Below, piece after piece: positions 50,740-59,656 of a stretch of DNA of 64,000 bases. The position numbers were made by a program, and so were the translations under genes. Source of the stretch: Proteobacteria bacterium ST_bin12 (GTDB taxonomy: Bacteria > Pseudomonadota > Gammaproteobacteria > Burkholderiales > Methylophilaceae); contig MSXP01000005.1 of the NCBI GenBank assembly GCA_002083635.1, forward strand, positions 403,108-467,107. The letters are read 5' to 3'. Under the pieces are notes generated by a model. That model had not been told where the DNA came from. It saw nothing but the letters and a program-made list of their open reading frames with translations, and ran no database searches. Each line of letters opens with the position of its first letter. Position 1 is the first letter of the stretch.

Positions 50740-50895
50740 ATGCGTGAAAAAATCAAATTAGAATCAAGTGCTGGTACAGGTCATTTCTATACCACCACAA
50801 AAAACAAACGTACTATGCCAGAAAAAATGGAAATCAAAAAATTTGATCCAGTAGTACGTAAACACGTGATTTACAAAGAAACAAAACTTAAATAA
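50740..50895 (+). CDS. rpmG: 50S ribosomal protein L33
   Basis: 51-aa L33: MREKIKLESSAGTGHFYTTT, then KNKRTMPEKMEIKKFDPVVR and KHVIYKETKLK. It is the cysteine-free form, so it needs no zinc. AAGGAAA precedes the ATG. It is co-transcribed with rpmB and followed by a clear terminator. Confidence 0.95.
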   Translation: MREKIKLESSAGTGHFYTTTKNKRTMPEKMEIKKFDPVVRKHVIYKETKLK

Positions 50896-50922
50896 TAAGC
50901 TTTCAATCGTTTTTATTTAAGC

Positions 50923-50948
50923 AAAAAGCCCGCATCGCGGGCTTTTTT
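50923..50948. terminator. Bidirectional terminator after rpmG
   Basis: GCCCGC (50928-50933) and GCGGGC (50937-50942) pair around ATC, with AAAAA upstream and TTTTTT downstream. It serves rpmBG on the plus strand and the converging MscS-type gene on the minus strand. Confidence 0.93.
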
Positions 50949-50956
50949 ATTGGCTA

Positions 50957-52279
50957 TTACTGACCTTGCTTATCGCTTAAAACTTCAGATGTTCTATATT
51001 CTGCATCTGGCTCAACAGTTTTAAGCACCCTAACCTCACGTTGCGGAAACGGAATGGAAATGCCTTTTTCTTTAAACGCCTTCCATAAGGCCAAAAAGAT
51101 TTCGGATTTTAAAGCTAGCTGCCCATTTTCAGGGTCTGAAATCCAAATAGATAAGTTCATATCCACGCCACTCTCAGCAAATGCTTTAATAGTGGCTACT
51201 GGCTCTGGCGTTACTAGTACCCTAGCATTTTCCTGTGCTATTTGCTTCATCAATGCTAGTACCACCTCTAGGTCACTTTCATAGCCAACCTGCACATCAA
51301 TCAGCACTCTACTGTTACGGTCTGTAAATGAATGATTAATAACAGAATTGATAATCAACATCTCATTAGGGACAATTACTTGCGTGCCATCCAATTTTTT
51401 TAATACCAAGTAACGTGTACGCAAATCAGTAATCACGCCATAATGCTTATCTTCAATAGTGACGATATCGCCAATTTGCATCGATTTATCCAGCAATAGG
51501 ATAAATCCGCTCACATAGTTACTAGCGATTCGTTGTAAGCCAAATCCTAAACCTACACCCAGCGCACCACCAAATACTGAGAGCAGTGTCAAATCAAGCC
51601 CAGCTGCTGAAAGCCCTATCATAATCGCGATAAACAATAGTGCAATTCTGAGCACTTTGCTCAACACTACGCGCATATTCATATTAATTTGTGCGGCGTT
51701 CATCAATTTGTTTTCAATCACGCGGCTAATCCATAGCGCGATAAAGATGGTAGCAAAGATGGTAAACAGCGCCTGCAAAATAACCAGTAAATTAAGGTTT
51801 GTTTTGCCAATATTAAATTCAATATCTTTTAATGTTTGTATGATTTCTGGTAATAATCCACTTAAATGTAGCGCCAATATCAGCCAAATACTCGCCGATA
51901 TTGTATTTTCAAGGGTTTTGAGTAGCCCGCCTGGTGAAATAACATAACGAATGCCATAGACAATCAGACGAATGACCGCCATCGCTATCAGCAGCCTACT
52001 GGCTAGGTGCAACATACTGGTATGTTGCCAGTGCGTAAGTATCGCTTTACTGATTAATAAAATGATTAATGTGGACAAGGGAAACAGCACACGATTAATA
52101 CTGCCAATACCTAATCGCCAGTTTTCTGGCGCATTGCGCATCACATAGCCGCGAAGTGCGCCGTTAATCAGCCATGCAATACTGCATGCAATTACAATGA
52201 TTCCCAGTTGCCACAGCGCTGCTGGCGTGGATATATCTTGTATGGTTTCTTGCCAAATAAGTTGTATTTCTTGATTCAT
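50957..52279 (-). CDS. MscS-family mechanosensitive channel
   Basis: 440-aa membrane protein. Several N-terminal helices (residues 20-230) precede the MscS pore and beta domain. The pore-lining helix is LDLTLLSVFGGALGVGLGFG with LQRIASNYVSGFILLLD after it, then SMQIGDIVTIEDKHYGVITD and NEMLIINSVINHSF. The C-terminal cytoplasmic domain ends with FPQREVRVLKTVE. It releases solutes on hypo-osmotic shock. It is convergent with rpmBG and downstream of mgtE on the same strand, 57 bp away. Confidence 0.92.
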   Translation of the reverse strand: MNQEIQLIWQETIQDISTPAALWQLGIIVIACSIAWLINGALRGYVMRNAPENWRLGIGSINRVLFPLSTLIILLISKAILTHWQHTSMLHLASRLLIAMAVIRLIVYGIRYVISPGGLLKTLENTISASIWLILALHLSGLLPEIIQTLKDIEFNIGKTNLNLLVILQALFTIFATIFIALWISRVIENKLMNAAQINMNMRVVLSKVLRIALLFIAIMIGLSAAGLDLTLLSVFGGALGVGLGFGLQRIASNYVSGFILLLDKSMQIGDIVTIEDKHYGVITDLRTRYLVLKKLDGTQVIVPNEMLIINSVINHSFTDRNSRVLIDVQVGYESDLEVVLALMKQIAQENARVLVTPEPVATIKAFAESGVDMNLSIWISDPENGQLALKSEIFLALWKAFKEKGISIPFPQREVRVLKTVEPDAEYRTSEVLSDKQGQ

Positions 52280-52336
52280 TAGAATGATTTTTTTGGAGTA
52301 ATTTTAGTGTTAAGTAAAGCGATATAGACTATAAAC

Positions 52337-53785
52337 TTAGATTAAGAAGATTGTAGCAATACCTAAGAAAATAAAAAATCCGCCGCTATCGGTTACGGCT
52401 GTAATCAATACGCTAGAGCCAACAGCTGGGTCGCGGCCTAACTTGTTCATCATCAACGGAATCATCACGCCCATAATGGCAGCTAATAGCAGATTGAGCG
52501 TCATTGCCGCCATCATCACCAAGCCTAGCTGATAATTATTATAAAGCGCATAGGCGATTAACGCCAACACGCCGCCCCAAATCAACCCATTTAACAAAGC
52601 CACGCCTAGCTCCTTGGTGACCAATGATTTCATATTGTGTGCCGATACTTGACCTAAGGCCAAGCCGCGCACAATCATGGTTGTAGTCTGATTACCAGAG
52701 TTGCCACCAATGCCCGCCACAATCGGCATTAAGGCGGCCAGGGCCACTATTTTTTCAATTGAGCCTTCAAATAGCCCAATCACACGCGATGCGACAAGCG
52801 CTGTAATCAAGTTAATCGCTAGCCAAGCCCAGCGGTTTTGCACTGATTTCCAAACCGATGCGAAAAAATCTTCTTCTTCACGTAAACCTGCCATCGATAG
52901 CATATCTGAATCAGACTCTTCACGAATGTAGTCCATTACAGCATCTACGGTAATACGGCCGATTAACTTTTTGCTTGCATCAACCACTGGCGCCGTTACC
53001 AAGTCATAACGCTCAAATGCTTTGGCGGCATCATCGGCTATATCCTCAGGATGAAACACTACGGCATCTGCAGCCATTACATCAGATACGTTTACATCTA
53101 AATCATTTACCACCATACGCTTTAGCGGCAAAACGCCAAGCAATATGTCATTCCTATCCACCACAAATAACTTATCCGTATGGTCTGGCAAGCTTCCCAG
53201 CCTGCGCAAGTAGCGCAACGCTACTTCTAATGTAATATTTTCGCGAATGGTCACAATATCGAAATCCATCAACGCGCCAACAGCATCATCAGGATAAGAT
53301 AGCGCCGATTGCAAGCGCTCTCTGTTTTGTGAATCAAGACTATCCATCAAGTCCTGTAGCACGTCTTTTGGTAAGTCAGGCGCTAAGTCCGCTAGCTCAT
53401 CGGTATCAAGCTGTTCGGCAGCAGCAAGCAGCTCATCAGAGTCCATATCTGCGATAAGGCTTTGCCTTACAGAGTCAGAAACCTCCAGCAAGATTTCACC
53501 GTCGCGCTCAGCTTTAACTAACTCCCAAACTTTAAGACGTTCATCTAATGGTAGCGCCTCTAGAATATAAGCAACGTCAGCGGGGTGTAATAGGTCTAAC
53601 TTTTTTTGTAGCTCATTTAAATTTTGCTTGTGTACCAATAACTCCACCAGATCATGCTTAGGCATATCTTGCTTATGCACCAAATTTTCAACTAAGCGGT
53701 GTTTTTCGAGTATGGCAATCACTTGCTGCAGACTTTCGCCCAAGCTTTCTTTTTGACTATCTTTTAATTCTTGCCTATTCGTCAT
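52337..53785 (-). CDS. mgtE: Magnesium transporter MgtE
   Basis: 482-aa MgtE channel. The cytosolic N domain (about 40-150) has LHPADVAYILEALPLDERLKVWEL. The CBS pair (about 150-290) has YPDDAVGALMDFDIVTIREN and DLVTAPVVDASKKLIGRITV. Five membrane helices follow, with ALMPIVAGIGGNSGNQTTTM, the selectivity region. An N-terminal extension contains a 16-aa repeat (VENLVHKQ, VELLVHKQ) not typical of the core family. Ends FIFLGIATIFLI. Confidence 0.94.
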   Translation of the reverse strand: MTNRQELKDSQKESLGESLQQVIAILEKHRLVENLVHKQDMPKHDLVELLVHKQNLNELQKKLDLLHPADVAYILEALPLDERLKVWELVKAERDGEILLEVSDSVRQSLIADMDSDELLAAAEQLDTDELADLAPDLPKDVLQDLMDSLDSQNRERLQSALSYPDDAVGALMDFDIVTIRENITLEVALRYLRRLGSLPDHTDKLFVVDRNDILLGVLPLKRMVVNDLDVNVSDVMAADAVVFHPEDIADDAAKAFERYDLVTAPVVDASKKLIGRITVDAVMDYIREESDSDMLSMAGLREEEDFFASVWKSVQNRWAWLAINLITALVASRVIGLFEGSIEKIVALAALMPIVAGIGGNSGNQTTTMIVRGLALGQVSAHNMKSLVTKELGVALLNGLIWGGVLALIAYALYNNYQLGLVMMAAMTLNLLLAAIMGVMIPLMMNKLGRDPAVGSSVLITAVTDSGGFFIFLGIATIFLI

Positions 53786-53916
53786 ACAAAACCTTAAAGC
53801 TGATTACGACATATTCGATATTATGATTTATTCTATATGCATATGCTGTTTTAGTGATGAAATAAACTTAATATTATGGTTAATATTCAGCCAATTACAA
53901 ATCGTTTTTAAAATTA

Positions 53917-54156
53917 ATGACACCAAGCAAAATACTAACGTTGTACAGTACATCTCACTGCCATCTGTGCGATGATGCTGTAGCTATATTAAATAAGCTG
54001 GCTGTTAACCCATTCACCATTGTCGAAATTACCGATAACGAGCAGTTACTGTTAACTTACGGCACAAGAATTCCTGTTTTAAGACGAGAAGATAACTGTG
54101 CTGAATTAAACTGGCCCTTTAATGCACAAGATGTTGTGCAATTTTTACGTGATTAG
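53917..54156 (+). CDS. Glutaredoxin-like protein (DUF836)
   Basis: 79-aa thioredoxin-fold protein: KILTLYSTSHCHLCDDAVAI with the CHLC redox pair at about residues 15-18, then YGTRIPVLRREDN with the cis-proline. It belongs to the small glutaredoxin-like DUF836 group. Substrate unknown. Divergent from mgtE, convergent with rplQ. ATG 53917 is the only sensible start. Confidence 0.88.
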   Translation: MTPSKILTLYSTSHCHLCDDAVAILNKLAVNPFTIVEITDNEQLLLTYGTRIPVLRREDNCAELNWPFNAQDVVQFLRD

Positions 54157-54195
54157 ATAACAAAAAAGCCAGCTTTAAGCTGGCTTTTTTGTTAT
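54157..54195. terminator. Very strong bidirectional terminator
   Basis: ATAACAAAAAAGCCAGCTT (54157-54175) and AAGCTGGCTTTTTTGTTAT (54177-54195) are perfect 19-nt complements around one T. The arms begin at the glutaredoxin-like stop and end just before rplQ's 3' end. The core is the same as in the terminator at 14791-14818. Confidence 0.93.
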
Positions 54196-54216
54196 TGAGC
54201 TTACTAATTCTGCTAC

Positions 54217-54606
54217 TTATTCTGCTGAAACCGCTTCTGAAGTTGGATCTGGACGATCAACCAACTCAACTAAAGCCATAGGTGCATTGTCACCGTTACG
54301 GAAACCGCATTTAAGAATACGTAAATAGCCGCCATTACGCGCTAAATAACGTGGACCTAATTCACCAAACAATTTACCCACGATATCACGATCACGTAGA
54401 CGGCTAAAAGCCAAACGACGGTTTGCCAAAGTCGCATCTTTACCTAATGTAATCAATGGCTCCGCAAATTTACGTAACTCTTTTGCTTTAGGCAAAGTCG
54501 TTCTGATGATTTCATGACGTAACAAAGATACAGACATGTTGCGGAACATAGCGGCACGATGGCTGCTAGTACGATTTAATTTACGATTGCTATTACCGTG
54601 ACGCAT
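54217..54606 (-). CDS. rplQ: 50S ribosomal protein L17
   Basis: 129-aa L17: MRHGNSNRKLNRTSSHRAAM, FRNMSVSLLRHEIIRTTLPK and AKELRKFAEPLITLGK. It is the last gene of the alpha operon, directly after rpoA with a 42-bp gap. Full length, with a short acidic C-terminal tail. Confidence 0.96.
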   Translation of the reverse strand: MRHGNSNRKLNRTSSHRAAMFRNMSVSLLRHEIIRTTLPKAKELRKFAEPLITLGKDATLANRRLAFSRLRDRDIVGKLFGELGPRYLARNGGYLRILKCGFRNGDNAPMALVELVDRPDPTSEAVSAE

Positions 54607-54648
54607 AGTAATTCCTTAAGTTTCTTTAAATATTAAGCGTAAGCTTAA

Positions 54649-55635
54649 TTACGCTTTTTCTAGACCAACTGGCGGCCAGTTTTCTAATTTCATACCTAAT
54701 GTTAAGCCTTTAGTTGCCAATACATCTTTAATTTCATTTAAAGATTTGCGACCTAAATTCGGTGCTTTTAATAGTTCGTTTTCGCTACGTTGAATCAAAT
54801 CACCAATGTAGAAAATATTTTCCGCTTTTAGGCAATTTGCTGAACGTACTGTCAACTCTAAATCATCCACCGGACGCAATAAAATTGAGTCAACTTGTGG
54901 TGCAGATTTCACTTCCACTTCGTTAGGCGAACCTTCTAAGTTGGCAAACACAGATAGCTGACCAATTAAAATACGTGCAGCATCGCGAATCGCTTGCTCT
55001 GGCTCGATTACACCATTGGTTTCAACATCCATGACCAATTTATCTAAATCGGTACGTTGCTCAACACGTGCGCTTTCAACTTGATAGCTCACTTTATTGA
55101 TTGGGCTGAATGACGCATCAACCATGATAAAACCAAGCACACGGTCTTCTTCATCGTTTTTTTGACGCGCTGGCACTGGTTGATAACCACGGCCCATTAC
55201 TACCTTAACTTCCAAATTCAACTTGCCACCTTTTGTTAAGTGCGCAATCACATGATTAGGATTCACAATTTCAGCGTCGTGACCAGTTTCAAAATCACCA
55301 GCAGTTACAACGCCTTCTGTTGATTTACTTAGCGTTAAAATAGTCTCTGTTTTATTGTTTAACTTTAAAGCAACACCTTTAAGGTTAAGTAAGATATCTA
55401 CGACATCTTCTTGCACGCCATCAATGGTTGAATACTCGTGTACTACGCCATCAATCTTTACTTCAGTAATAGCGAAGCCAGGGATAGACGACAATAAGAC
55501 ACGACGTAGTGCATTACCTAATGTATAACCAAAACCACGTTCCATTGGCTCAAGCGTAACGCGAGCGCGTAATGGTGTAATGACTTCTACGTCAACAACA
55601 CGCGGCTTTAAATATTCAGTTGGGTTGTTTTGCAT
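54649..55635 (-). CDS. rpoA: RNA polymerase alpha subunit
   Basis: 328-aa alpha subunit. The N-terminal assembly domain has RVTLEPMERGFGYTLGNALR and RRVLLSSIPGFAITEVKIDG; the linker follows residue 235. The C-terminal domain has VDDLELTVRSANCLKAENIF and NLGRKSLNEIKDVLATKGL, with residues that contact UP elements and activators. Full length, in the usual rpsD-rpoA-rplQ order. Confidence 0.97.
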   Translation of the reverse strand: MQNNPTEYLKPRVVDVEVITPLRARVTLEPMERGFGYTLGNALRRVLLSSIPGFAITEVKIDGVVHEYSTIDGVQEDVVDILLNLKGVALKLNNKTETILTLSKSTEGVVTAGDFETGHDAEIVNPNHVIAHLTKGGKLNLEVKVVMGRGYQPVPARQKNDEEDRVLGFIMVDASFSPINKVSYQVESARVEQRTDLDKLVMDVETNGVIEPEQAIRDAARILIGQLSVFANLEGSPNEVEVKSAPQVDSILLRPVDDLELTVRSANCLKAENIFYIGDLIQRSENELLKAPNLGRKSLNEIKDVLATKGLTLGMKLENWPPVGLEKA

Positions 55636-55696
55636 AAAATTCCTTGACGTTATTGGGTGAGTAAGTTTTTCAGCTAAGTAATTAGTTAGAAACTAA

Positions 55697-56326
55697 TTAC
55701 TTAGAATACAACTCAACGACCAATGATTCGTTAATGGTTGAAGGCAAATCATCACGCTGTGGTTTAGATTTAAATGTACCAGTGAACGCTTTAACATCTA
55801 CTTCTAACCATGATGGGAAACCACGTTGCTCAGCAGCTTCTAGCGCGCCTTTAATACGTAGTTGCGCTTTTGAAGCTTCTGCAACAGAAACAACATCGCC
55901 CGCTTTAACTTGGTATGAAGGAATATTGACACGTTTACCGTTCACTTTAATGCTGTTGTGACGCACGATTTGACGCGCTTCAGTTCGTGAACCACCCAAA
56001 CCCATACGGAATGCAACGTTATCTAAACGGCACTCTAAAAGTTGTAGCAAGTTCTCACCAGTAATGCCTTTTTGACGATCAGCTTCAGCGTAGTAGCTAC
56101 GGAATTGACCTTCTAAAACGCCGTAGATACGACGTACTTTTTGTTTTTCACGTAATTGCACACCGTAGTCTGATAAACGTGAGTTACGACGTTGACCATG
56201 CTGTCCTGGTGGGAAATTGCGTTTCTCAATTGCACATTTATCAGTAAAGCATTTTTCAGCTTTTAAAAATAATTTCTCGCCTTCACGGCGGCACTGACGG
56301 CATTTAGGATCTAAATTTCTAGCCAA
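55697..56326 (-). CDS. rpsD: 30S ribosomal protein S4
   Basis: 209-aa S4, a primary 16S rRNA-binding protein and the known repressor of alpha operon translation. It starts MARNLDPKCRQCRREGEKLF and carries CRQC plus KCFTDKC, a complete set of zinc ligands (C+ form). LECRLDNVAFRMGLGGSRTE and ARQIVRHNSIKVNGKRVNIP are the S4 RNA-binding fold. Confidence 0.97.
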   Translation of the reverse strand: MARNLDPKCRQCRREGEKLFLKAEKCFTDKCAIEKRNFPPGQHGQRRNSRLSDYGVQLREKQKVRRIYGVLEGQFRSYYAEADRQKGITGENLLQLLECRLDNVAFRMGLGGSRTEARQIVRHNSIKVNGKRVNIPSYQVKAGDVVSVAEASKAQLRIKGALEAAEQRGFPSWLEVDVKAFTGTFKSKPQRDDLPSTINESLVVELYSK

Positions 56327-56354
56327 AGTAATTCTCCAGTAATCTTTTTTGCGC

Positions 56355-56744
56355 TTAAATGCGACGTTTTTTAGGTGGACGGCAACCGTTGTGCGGAACT
56401 GGCGTCACATCAGTAATGCTGGTAATTTTAAAACCAGCAGCATTAAGTGCACGTACTGCAGATTCACGACCTGGGCCTGGACCTTTAATGCGCACTTCTA
56501 AATTTTTAACTCCAGACTCTTGTGCTGATTTGCCAGCAACCTCTGCCGCAACTTGCGCAGCAAATGGCGTACTCTTACGTGAGCCTTTAAAGCCTTGACC
56601 GCCTGATGTTGCCCATGAAAGCGCATTACCTTGACGATCAGTAATTGTAATAATTGTGTTGTTAAATGAAGCGTGCACGTGAGCAATGCCCTCAGCAATA
56701 TTCTTTTTAACTTTTTTTCTTACGCGTACATTAGCTTTTGCCAT
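56355..56744 (-). CDS. rpsK: 30S ribosomal protein S11
   Basis: 129-aa S11: GIAHVHASFNNTIITITDRQ, then GNALSWATSGGQGFKGSRKS, TPFAAQ, and the C-terminal TDVTPVPHNGCRPPKKRRI. Fully conserved. It sits 28 bp upstream of rpsD and 62 bp after rpsM. Confidence 0.97.
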   Translation of the reverse strand: MAKANVRVRKKVKKNIAEGIAHVHASFNNTIITITDRQGNALSWATSGGQGFKGSRKSTPFAAQVAAEVAGKSAQESGVKNLEVRIKGPGPGRESAVRALNAAGFKITSITDVTPVPHNGCRPPKKRRI

Positions 56745-56806
56745 GTTGTACTGTCCTTACCTATAAGTCTTACTTAAAACGAATCTTAATAAAATTAAAC
56801 CGCTAA

Positions 56807-57169
56807 TTACTTAGCTTGTTTAATTGCTTTAACTGGGCCTTTACGCGTACGCGCATTGGTTTTGGTACGTTGACCGCGAACTGGCAGGCCACGACGATGA
56901 CGCACACCACGGTAGCAACCTAAGTCCATCAAACGCTTGATGTTCATAGATACTTCACGACGTAAATCGCCTTCAACTTTTACTTTGGCAACTTCGTCAC
57001 GCAGCTTCTCAACATCAGCATCATTAAGATCTTTAATTTTAGTATTAACTAAAACACCAGCTGCAGCACAAATTTTTTGCGCTGTGTTTCTACCAATACC
57101 AAAAATCGCTGTTAATGCGATTTCTGCATGTTTGTTATTCGGGATATTAACCCCAGCAATACGAGCCAT
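56807..57169 (-). CDS. rpsM: 30S ribosomal protein S13
   Basis: 120-aa S13: MARIAGVNIPNNKHAEIALT, FGIGRNTAQKICAAAG and the basic tail RHRRGLPVRGQRTKTNARTR. First gene of the alpha operon in this genome, directly downstream of a good sigma-70 promoter at 57226-57254. GGAGTT precedes the ATG. Confidence 0.97.
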   Translation of the reverse strand: MARIAGVNIPNNKHAEIALTAIFGIGRNTAQKICAAAGVLVNTKIKDLNDADVEKLRDEVAKVKVEGDLRREVSMNIKRLMDLGCYRGVRHRRGLPVRGQRTKTNARTRKGPVKAIKQAK

Positions 57170-57225
57170 ACTTTAACTCCAAAAACAAATCGCAACTTGT
57201 AGCGACCAAAATAAAAAAGCCTTAA

Positions 57226-57254
57226 ATTTTAACAGTTTGTACGGTTTTTTTCAA
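57226..57254 (-). promoter_or_regulatory. Alpha operon promoter before rpsM
   Basis: Minus strand: -35 TTGAAA (57249-57254), 17-bp spacer, -10 TAAAAT (57226-57231), 57 bp before the rpsM ATG. Arms AGTTTGTA and TACAAACT form an inverted repeat around the -35 side of this promoter and may also end the upstream spc transcript. The leader would be the place for S4 autoregulation. Confidence 0.7.
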
Positions 57255-57294
57255 TGCCTAAAATAGCGTGCCGATACAAACTATCTATTCCAAT

Positions 57295-57408
57295 TTAACC
57301 TTGACGTTGTTTGTGACGTGGATCTGTACAAATAATACGTACCACACCACGGCGACGAACAACTTTACAATTGCGGCACAATGCTTTAACTGATGCACGA
57401 ACTCTCAT
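57295..57408 (-). CDS. rpmJ: 50S ribosomal protein L36
   Basis: 37-aa L36: MRVRASVKALCRNCKVVRRR, then GVVRIICTDPRHKQRQG. Zinc ligands CxxC, C and H are present (C+ form). Too short for many gene finders; position between infA and rpsM and the exact family sequence make it certain. Confidence 0.96.
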   Translation of the reverse strand: MRVRASVKALCRNCKVVRRRGVVRIICTDPRHKQRQG

Positions 57409-57446
57409 AATTTACCTCTACACTACCAAAATATATAATTTTAAAA

Positions 57447-57665
57447 CTACTTAACACGGAAAGTAATCCGCGCTCTTGTTAAATCATAAGGTGTCATTTC
57501 AACTGTCACCTTATCACCGGGTAAAATTCTGATGTAATGCATACGCATCTTGCCAGAAATATAACCTAGTACGGTATGCCCATTCTCTAACTTAACTTTA
57601 AAAGTCGCATTCGGTAGATTTTCTAAAATCTCACCTTGCAGTTCAATGCGGTCTTCCTTTGCCAT
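57447..57665 (-). CDS. infA: Translation initiation factor IF-1
   Basis: 72-aa IF-1 with an OB fold: MAKEDRIELQGEILENLPNA, TFKVKLENGHTVLGYISGKM and RMHYIRILPGDKVTVEMTPY. It ends ARITFRVK. Located between secY and rpmJ, 8 bp after secY, as in other betaproteobacteria. Confidence 0.97.
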   Translation of the reverse strand: MAKEDRIELQGEILENLPNATFKVKLENGHTVLGYISGKMRMHYIRILPGDKVTVEMTPYDLTRARITFRVK

Positions 57666-57673
57666 ACTTAAAG

Positions 57674-58993
57674 TTATCGCGACCCTGCGCTACCTTTAAA
57701 ATTAGCTTTTTTGAGCAACCCCTCATATTGATGAGACATTAAATGGGATTGCACTTGTGTCATAAAATCCATTGTTACTACTACGATAATCAGTAAAGAA
57801 GTACCACCAAAATAGAATGGGGTATTAAACTTTAAGATTAAAAATTCAGGCAATAAACACACTAAGGTAATATAAAAAGCACCAATCAGTGTTAAGCGGC
57901 CCATTATCTTATCAATGTATTTTGCCGTTTGCTCACCAGGACGAATACCAGGAACAAATGCACCGCTTTTCTTTAAGTTATCTGCCGTTTCTTTAGGATT
58001 GAATACTAAAGCCGTGTAGAAAAAACAAAAAAACATAATAGCTGCTGCAAAAAGCAAAATGTAAATCGGCTGACCTGGCGACAGCACATTACTGATGTCT
58101 TTTAACCAGTACAAGCTCTCACTACTGCCAAACCAGCCCGCTAATGTAGCTGGGAACAAAATAATACTTGATGCAAAAATCGGAGGAATAACACCTGCCA
58201 TATTTAGCTTCAAAGGCAAATGCGTAGTCTGTCCACCGTAAACCTTGTTACCAACCTGACGCTTAGCGTAGTTAACGGTGATTTTGCGTTGACCGCGCTC
58301 TACAAACACCACTAAAGCCGTTACTAGCAAAATAGCGATAAACAAGAACATCACTAAAGGTATTGAAAAAGCACCAGTTCTTGCTAATTCTAACGTTCCA
58401 CCAACAGCACTTGGCAAGCCAGCAACGATACCCGCAAAAATGATAATAGAAATACCATTACCAATACCACGCTCTGTAATTTGCTCACCTAACCACATTA
58501 AAAACATGGTACCGCTTACTAATGTTACAACCGCAATCAATCTAAACGCCATGCCAGGATCTAGCACCAAGCCAGCTTGACCTTCTAATGCAATAGCTAT
58601 ACCTAATGCTTGAAAAGTTGCTAAAACAACCGTACCGTAACGCGTATATTTAGTAATAGTACGACGTCCTGCCTCACCCTCTTTCTTAAGCTGCTCCATT
58701 TTTGGAGAAACCACAGATAGTAGTTGCATGATAATAGAGGCCGAGATGTACGGCATAATACCTAGTGCAAACACGGTAAAGCGTGAAAGCGCGCCTCCTG
58801 AGAACATGTTAAACATGCCCAAGATACCGCCACTTTGCGAGTCAAACAGCTGTTTTAAAACAGTAGGGTCAATACCAGGAACTGGAATATGCGCACCTAA
58901 ACGGTATACAACCAATGCACCTAGCACAAACCACAAGCGGCTTTTCAGCTCACTCATTTTACCTACTGCACCTAAAAGACTATCTTGAGCCAA
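57674..58993 (-). CDS. secY: Preprotein translocase subunit SecY
   Basis: 439-aa SecY with ten membrane helices forming the Sec channel. Plug/helix 2 region FTVFALGIMPYISASIIMQL, EGEAGRRTITKYTRYGTV, GIGNGISIIIFAGI and FVPGIRPGEQTAKYIDKIM are clear. It ends with LLKKANFKGSAGSR. Part of the spc operon. Confidence 0.97.
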   Translation of the reverse strand: MAQDSLLGAVGKMSELKSRLWFVLGALVVYRLGAHIPVPGIDPTVLKQLFDSQSGGILGMFNMFSGGALSRFTVFALGIMPYISASIIMQLLSVVSPKMEQLKKEGEAGRRTITKYTRYGTVVLATFQALGIAIALEGQAGLVLDPGMAFRLIAVVTLVSGTMFLMWLGEQITERGIGNGISIIIFAGIVAGLPSAVGGTLELARTGAFSIPLVMFLFIAILLVTALVVFVERGQRKITVNYAKRQVGNKVYGGQTTHLPLKLNMAGVIPPIFASSIILFPATLAGWFGSSESLYWLKDISNVLSPGQPIYILLFAAAIMFFCFFYTALVFNPKETADNLKKSGAFVPGIRPGEQTAKYIDKIMGRLTLIGAFYITLVCLLPEFLILKFNTPFYFGGTSLLIIVVVTMDFMTQVQSHLMSHQYEGLLKKANFKGSAGSR

Positions 58994-59015
58994 TACTATT
59001 CTCTAATCTTAGTAG

Positions 59016-59456
59016 TTATTCAGCGTCAACAACTTTACCGCCAGCCGCTTCAACTGCAGCGCGAGCGCCTTTAGTTAACAACAAACCAGTTAGGTTAAGT
59101 TTTTTAGTGATTTCGCCGGACAAAAATACTTTTGCGGCAAGCACGTTTCCAGAAACTACATTTGCTTGTTTCAAAACCAACAAATCAATGGTATCAACTG
59201 GTAAGTTGTTTAATTCTGAAGTGCGCACATGGGCTGTATCTGCTTTAGTCATTGATTTAAAACCGCGTTTTGGTAAACGACGTTGCAAAGGCATTTGGCC
59301 GCCTTCGAAACCAACTTTATGGAAGCCGCCTGTACGTGATTTTTGACCCTTATGGCCACGGCCAGCTGTTTTACCTAAACCAGAACCAATACCACGACCA
59401 ACACGGCGAGCATTTTTCTTAGCGCCTTCTGCAGGCTTAATTGTATTTAATTGCAT
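59016..59456 (-). CDS. rplO: 50S ribosomal protein L15
   Basis: 146-aa L15: MQLNTIKPAEGAKKNARRVG, then RGIGSGLGKTAGRGHKGQKS, RTGGFHKVGFEGGQMPLQRR and LPKRGF. The start overlaps the rpmD stop by one base. secY follows 22 bp downstream. Confidence 0.97.
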   Translation of the reverse strand: MQLNTIKPAEGAKKNARRVGRGIGSGLGKTAGRGHKGQKSRTGGFHKVGFEGGQMPLQRRLPKRGFKSMTKADTAHVRTSELNNLPVDTIDLLVLKQANVVSGNVLAAKVFLSGEITKKLNLTGLLLTKGARAAVEAAGGKVVDAE

Positions 59457-59656
59457 TATCCCTCTACCTTTAACAGATAACCAACTGTGTTGATCATGCC
59501 GCGAATTGCTGGCGTATCTTGCAACTCAACTGTGTGGTGCATGCGACGTAAGCCTAAGCCTTTAACAGTCGCTTTATGTGACTCAATACGACCGATTACG
59601 CTTTTTACCAACGTTACTTTGATTGGTGTTGCAACTGCTTTAACTTTAGCCATCAT
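59456..59656 (-). CDS. rpmD: 50S ribosomal protein L30
   Basis: 66-aa L30: KVTLVKSVIGRIESHKATVK, GLGLRRMHHTVELQDTPAIR and GMINTVGYLLKVE. ATGATG gives two starts (59656, 59653); the first overlaps the rpsE stop. Normal length. Confidence 0.95.
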   Translation of the reverse strand: MMAKVKAVATPIKVTLVKSVIGRIESHKATVKGLGLRRMHHTVELQDTPAIRGMINTVGYLLKVEG

